Shown here piece after piece: positions 60,771 to 64,000 of a stretch of DNA of 64,000 nt. Under the pieces are notes generated by a model. The model made no database searches. It was not told the DNA's origin and worked only from the letters and a program-made list of their open reading frames with translations. Position numbers and translations under genes: made by a program. Where the stretch lies: contig CAYHEC010000001.1 in assembly GCA_964355675.1 (NCBI GenBank), forward strand, positions 62,001-126,000, read 5' to 3'. Positions within the stretch are counted from its first letter, which is position 1, and every line of letters begins with the position of its first letter. The DNA is from CAMBDS01 sp964355675. Its GTDB lineage: Bacteria > Electryoneota > AABM5-125-24 > Hatepunaeales > Hatepunaeaceae.

Positions 60771-60808
60771 TCCAAATTCTTGTTGGCCGCCGCATTTCGT
60801 GACCGAGG

Positions 60809-61114
60809 TTATCCCTCGTTCATTCCTTGATTCAAGACCTCTGAAAGTTCTCTTGTCTTTTCCTCAAACTCAGTAATTAGTCGCTCTTTTTCGCGTCTAA
60901 GGTTGAAAAGTTCATCGGCTATATTCAAGGCGGCAAGTATCGCCAGACGGGCCGGTGTTGAAGCCGACGTCTGCTCTTCGATCATTGCCATCCGCTCATC
61001 CACAAATTTGGCGACTTGACGGATATGCTCCTCGTCGCCTCGGCTGCGTATTGGATATTCCTGACCGTATATGATGACCTTGACAGGGGGTCCTTTTAGG
61101 CGATTTTCACTCAT
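60809..61114 (-). CDS. zapA: Cell division protein ZapA
   Basis: A 101-residue FtsZ-ring stabiliser. The N-terminal beta-hairpin VKVIIYGQEYPIRSRGDEEHIRQVAKFVDERM (~11-42) and the following long helix (LAILAALNIADELFNLRREKERLITEFEEKTREL) form the ZapA pattern. It bundles FtsZ filaments at mid-cell. It lies between the ZapB-like coiled-coil gene and the 6S RNA, an arrangement that supports both neighbours' calls. Confidence 0.94.
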   Translation of the reverse strand: MSENRLKGPPVKVIIYGQEYPIRSRGDEEHIRQVAKFVDERMAMIEEQTSASTPARLAILAALNIADELFNLRREKERLITEFEEKTRELSEVLNQGMNEG

Positions 61115-61208
61115 TATCGTAGAGGTCTCTAAACATCGTCGTCGTTAAGCTTGGTGTCATCGAATTACCAAACCCTGAATGCGACGTTGCCCTTGCCGGC
61201 GGGATGGG

Positions 61209-61466
61209 TTAAAACCCTTCCAGTTTCGCCAAAAGCTCATCGACCTTGGCTCGAATTAGCTCCTCTTTCTCAGGATCGCGAACGTTCTTGCGAGCGTCTT
61301 CTATCTTTTCACGGAGCGATTCGTTGGCACCTCGAAGTTCATTCACTTCCGCCTCCAATCGACTAACCCTCTCGTAGAGGTCGTCGCGTTCTTTCTTTAT
61401 AAGGCGGTATTGATCGAGCAATCGCGAAAGTTGATGCTCGAGATTTTCTAGGCTTTTTAATTCCAT
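61209..61466 (-). CDS. Small coiled-coil protein, ZapB-like
   Basis: About 85 residues from the ATG at 61466 (a TTG six codons earlier is possible but less likely). Nearly the whole length is a heptad-rich coiled coil: LENLEHQLSRLLDQYRLIKK, ERVSRLEAEVNELRG, then KEELIRAKVDELLAKLEGF. Such proteins between pheT and zapA are often annotated ZapB/DUF904-like and are expected to help organise the division ring through ZapA. Homology by sequence alone is weak because any coiled coil matches; gene context carries the call. Confidence 0.7.
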   Translation of the reverse strand: MELKSLENLEHQLSRLLDQYRLIKKERDDLYERVSRLEAEVNELRGANESLREKIEDARKNVRDPEKEELIRAKVDELLAKLEGF

Positions 61467-61528
61467 TGCGGAGAGCTTGGGCAAATTCTGGTTTCAATTG
61501 CCGCCCCACATCGGGAACGGCTCGATTA

Positions 61529-63952
61529 TTAGATACTTCTCAATTCTGCGCCAGATTCATTCTTGACGGCTTTAACCATCCTGGCGATAAGAGCATCGAC
61601 TTCACCATCAGAAAGTGTTCGATCCGTACGGCGAAACGATAGGTGGAACGCTAATGATTTCATCCCCTCTGAAATACCTTTACCGGTATATATGTCAAAA
61701 AGTTCCAAGCTTGCTAACAAACCTTCACTTTCACGCTTGAGACACTCAGCAAGAACACCCGACTCAATTTCATCGCCGACGAGAAATGCTAAATCTCGCG
61801 TCGCTGATGGGAATCGAGGCAAGGATAAATACTTTCGAGTTTCTCCAGAATTATGCAAAAGGCGATCGCCGTCTAACTCAATATACCAAACAGGAATGTC
61901 AATTCCAAAATGAAGAGCCCTTTCGGGGGAAATCTGTCCGAAAACTCCTATTCTCTGGCCAAGCTCGCCCGTCTCGACGACCGCCCCTAAACTGTAACAT
62001 GCCGGCAACTCATTTGTTTTCAAAATTGTAACCTTCAAACGCATCCGATCGGCAAATTGTTCGATAATCCCCTTGAGATCAGCAAGTTTTAGCAATCGGG
62101 CTTTATCCAGGTAGGAATCTGGTCTGATTTTCCCTGTCAACATTACACCAAGCTTCAGTCCTTCCGAAATCTGTGAGTCTTTTCCCTCAAAACACTTTCC
62201 CCATTCGAATAAACGAATATCATTTTGTCCGGCGTTGATATTGCGCTCGACAGCTCGTAATAGCCCAGGAGCTAATGAAGTCCTCAGACGAGAAATATCT
62301 TCGCTCAGCGGATTAATGACCTTCACAACCTGTAATCCATCCTGAAATGCCGTTGAATCACCGATTGAAATCAGACTCCAACATACAGCCTCACGTAAAC
62401 CAAGCGATACCAAAGCATTCTTTATCGAATCAGTGACCCGACGCTCATGTTCACGCTCAATATCGGGTTCCAGCACCACCCGCGAGGTGGTTGCCATGCC
62501 AACCTCGTTATATCCATGAAGACGGATGATCTCTTCGATCAGGTCGATTTCTCTTTCGATATCCCTTCTCCATGAAGGTGGATAAACCTTCCAAGTACTT
62601 CCTAACCCATCTTCATCACATTTCGCCTCACTTTGCGCGAAGGAGAGCGAGGATAAATAACCTCTCATCTGCTCTGGCGACAATTCTGTAGCAAGAATTG
62701 CATTGACTCGTTTAGAACGTAAGTCAATCTCAGGTTGTTTCCATCGGTTCGGATAATTATCGACGATTCCATCGAGAACTTCCCCGCCGGCAAGCTGTTG
62801 GATCAGCTGAGCCGCCCTCGTTACCGCAATCAGCGTCATTTCGGGATCGACGCCCCGTTCAAAACGACGCGATGACTCAGATCCAAGCCCTCTGTCTCGT
62901 GATGTTATCCGGATTCCTGCCGGTGCAAACACCGCGCATTCGATAAGAACATCTTCCGTCGACTCTGTGATCTCACTGTTCAGTCCGCCCATGACCCCGG
63001 CCAACGCTAAGCCCTTCTGGGAGTCTGCAATCAAAAGATCATCTCCGGATAATGTATGTTCTTTATTATCAAGAGTAGTGAACTTCTCCCCGATTGATGC
63101 TCGTCGAACGATAATCTTCCCTTCGTTCACAAGATGGTAATCGAAGGCGTGTAGGGGATGCCCCAGCTCCATCATCACGTAGTTCGTAACATCAACCACG
63201 TTCGAAATCGGTCGAATCCCAATCCCTTGCAACCGCTTCTGCATCCACTCCGGCGATGCACCTACCTTTACGCCCTTGACTATGCGAGCCGAGTACCGTG
63301 GCGCACGGTCCGGGTCATCGATCCTGATCGATACCCACTCTGCTGTCGTTTGAGCGTGTCCCGCTGAGCTCTGCTCGGCGGGCGGAAGACGTAACTCCAG
63401 CCCTAATTTCGCACAAATCTCCCGAGCCACTCCTACATGACAAAGGCAGTCCGGACGATTAAAAGTCACCTCGAGATCGAACAGCCAATCGACGCCGCCT
63501 AAATAATCCTGAACCTGCCTCCCGATGATATAATCATCTGGAAAAACAAGAATTCCTTTGTGTTCATCTGACATCCCAAGCTCTCGTTCCGAGCAGATCA
63601 TCCCACGTGACAGCACACCTCGCAACTTTCGTTCCGTGATCAGAAATCCACCGGGAAGTAACGCTCCGGGAACTGCCACGGGCACGGTTTGACCGGACGC
63701 GACATTAGGAGCCCCACAGACTATCGGCAACAGATCGTCGCTTCCTACATCGACAGTGCAGTAGGAAAGATGATCGCTTCCGGCAACGCTTTCGCAGGCG
63801 ATTACTTTTCCGACCACAACACCACGATACTCGACGCCGATCCGTGTGAGTGATTCAACCGATAAGCCAAGGTCGGTGAGAATGTCTGCCAACTCTTGAG
63901 GCGTCCCTTTGTAGGGGACGTAATCCAAAAGCCACGAGTAAAGAATTTTCAT
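61529..63952 (-). CDS. pheT: Phenylalanine--tRNA ligase beta subunit
   Basis: An 807-residue subunit of the (alpha-beta)2 synthetase. N-terminal B1 domain (MKILYSWLLDYVPYKGTPQEL), EMAP-type tRNA-binding insert (VVVGKVIACESVAGSDHLSYCTVDVG, ~45-70), B3/B4 editing domain, B5 DNA-binding-like domain and the C-terminal ferredoxin-fold anticodon-binding domain (PSATRDLAFLVGDEI... SLAFHLSFRRTDRTLSDGEVD). Length is normal. pheS, which usually precedes it, would lie beyond the window's right edge. A 45-bp gap separates it from the coiled-coil gene. Confidence 0.97.
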   Translation of the reverse strand: MKILYSWLLDYVPYKGTPQELADILTDLGLSVESLTRIGVEYRGVVVGKVIACESVAGSDHLSYCTVDVGSDDLLPIVCGAPNVASGQTVPVAVPGALLPGGFLITERKLRGVLSRGMICSERELGMSDEHKGILVFPDDYIIGRQVQDYLGGVDWLFDLEVTFNRPDCLCHVGVAREICAKLGLELRLPPAEQSSAGHAQTTAEWVSIRIDDPDRAPRYSARIVKGVKVGASPEWMQKRLQGIGIRPISNVVDVTNYVMMELGHPLHAFDYHLVNEGKIIVRRASIGEKFTTLDNKEHTLSGDDLLIADSQKGLALAGVMGGLNSEITESTEDVLIECAVFAPAGIRITSRDRGLGSESSRRFERGVDPEMTLIAVTRAAQLIQQLAGGEVLDGIVDNYPNRWKQPEIDLRSKRVNAILATELSPEQMRGYLSSLSFAQSEAKCDEDGLGSTWKVYPPSWRRDIEREIDLIEEIIRLHGYNEVGMATTSRVVLEPDIEREHERRVTDSIKNALVSLGLREAVCWSLISIGDSTAFQDGLQVVKVINPLSEDISRLRTSLAPGLLRAVERNINAGQNDIRLFEWGKCFEGKDSQISEGLKLGVMLTGKIRPDSYLDKARLLKLADLKGIIEQFADRMRLKVTILKTNELPACYSLGAVVETGELGQRIGVFGQISPERALHFGIDIPVWYIELDGDRLLHNSGETRKYLSLPRFPSATRDLAFLVGDEIESGVLAECLKRESEGLLASLELFDIYTGKGISEGMKSLAFHLSFRRTDRTLSDGEVDALIARMVKAVKNESGAELRSI

Positions 63953-64000
63953 AATTTATTTCAGTTTATTAGATTTGAGTGCTGTCGCGTGCCTCACGTG

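Noticed and set aside
60590..60795. Short minus-strand open frames of about 61-64 codons in the zapA-rny spacer
   Set aside because: Two overlapping frames in different phases with no ribosome site; the region is better explained by a structured RNA.
1..64000. CRISPR arrays, insertion sequences, prophage or restriction/defence genes
   Set aside because: Searched by eye along the window; no repeat-spacer pattern, transposase, integrase or nuclease-defence gene was recognised.

Overview
The window comes from a bacterial chromosome of moderate GC with densely packed, mostly housekeeping genes. Two large secreted proteins, a nine-haem cytochrome and a C25-peptidase-like protein, end in the 'YPNPFN... 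GxYxxRMxAGSF' C-terminal sorting domain associated with type IX secretion. With lpxK, rhomboid, RNase Y and ZapA this suggests an uncultivated Gram-negative member of the FCB group or a neighbouring candidate phylum (Zixibacteria, Marinimicrobia or KSB1-like). That placement is inference from protein style, not a phylogeny.

Layout. 1-29,700 is almost entirely minus-strand. Reading downstream it holds: pgsA-pgpA-cinA-thpR-recA-recX; two IscU-type scaffolds; an ABC-2 permease; asd; a rhomboid protease; folC; a sensor kinase; a DUF374 acyltransferase and lpxK; a TPR protein; the translation/RNA operon rimP-nusA-infB-ylxP-rbfA-nrnA-truB-ribF-rpsO-pnp; an M16 protease; an aminotransferase; a CDF transporter; dut; and a polysaccharide deacetylase cut by the window edge.

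30,100-45,300 is plus-strand: the cytochrome, a sodium:solute symporter, superoxide dismutase, nadA, a SUF iron-sulfur operon (sufC-sufB-sufD-Rieske-sufS-sufU), then a more AT-rich two-gene unit (beta-barrel protein plus hybrid CHASE4 histidine kinase) bounded by short repeats.

45,400-64,000 is minus-strand again: tRNA-Ser(CGA), the C25-like protein, an operon (59-aa protein-rdgB-nifS-mnmA-panB) with a clear promoter, an ECF sigma/anti-sigma pair coupled to holA, a glutamine amidotransferase, an amidohydrolase, RNase Y, a 6S RNA candidate, zapA, a ZapB-like coiled coil and pheT.

How genes work together. Iron-sulfur biology recurs: two cysteine desulfurases, three U-type scaffolds (one fused to a DUF59/MIP18 domain, one lacking the third ligand cysteine), SUF, NadA and a Rieske protein. 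The rimP-to-pnp block couples transcription, initiation, ribosome maturation and RNA decay. Intergenic spaces carry a recurring family of short palindromes, two of which belong to a longer ~70-bp element with conserved internal spacing. No CRISPR array, transposase, integrase or phage gene was seen.
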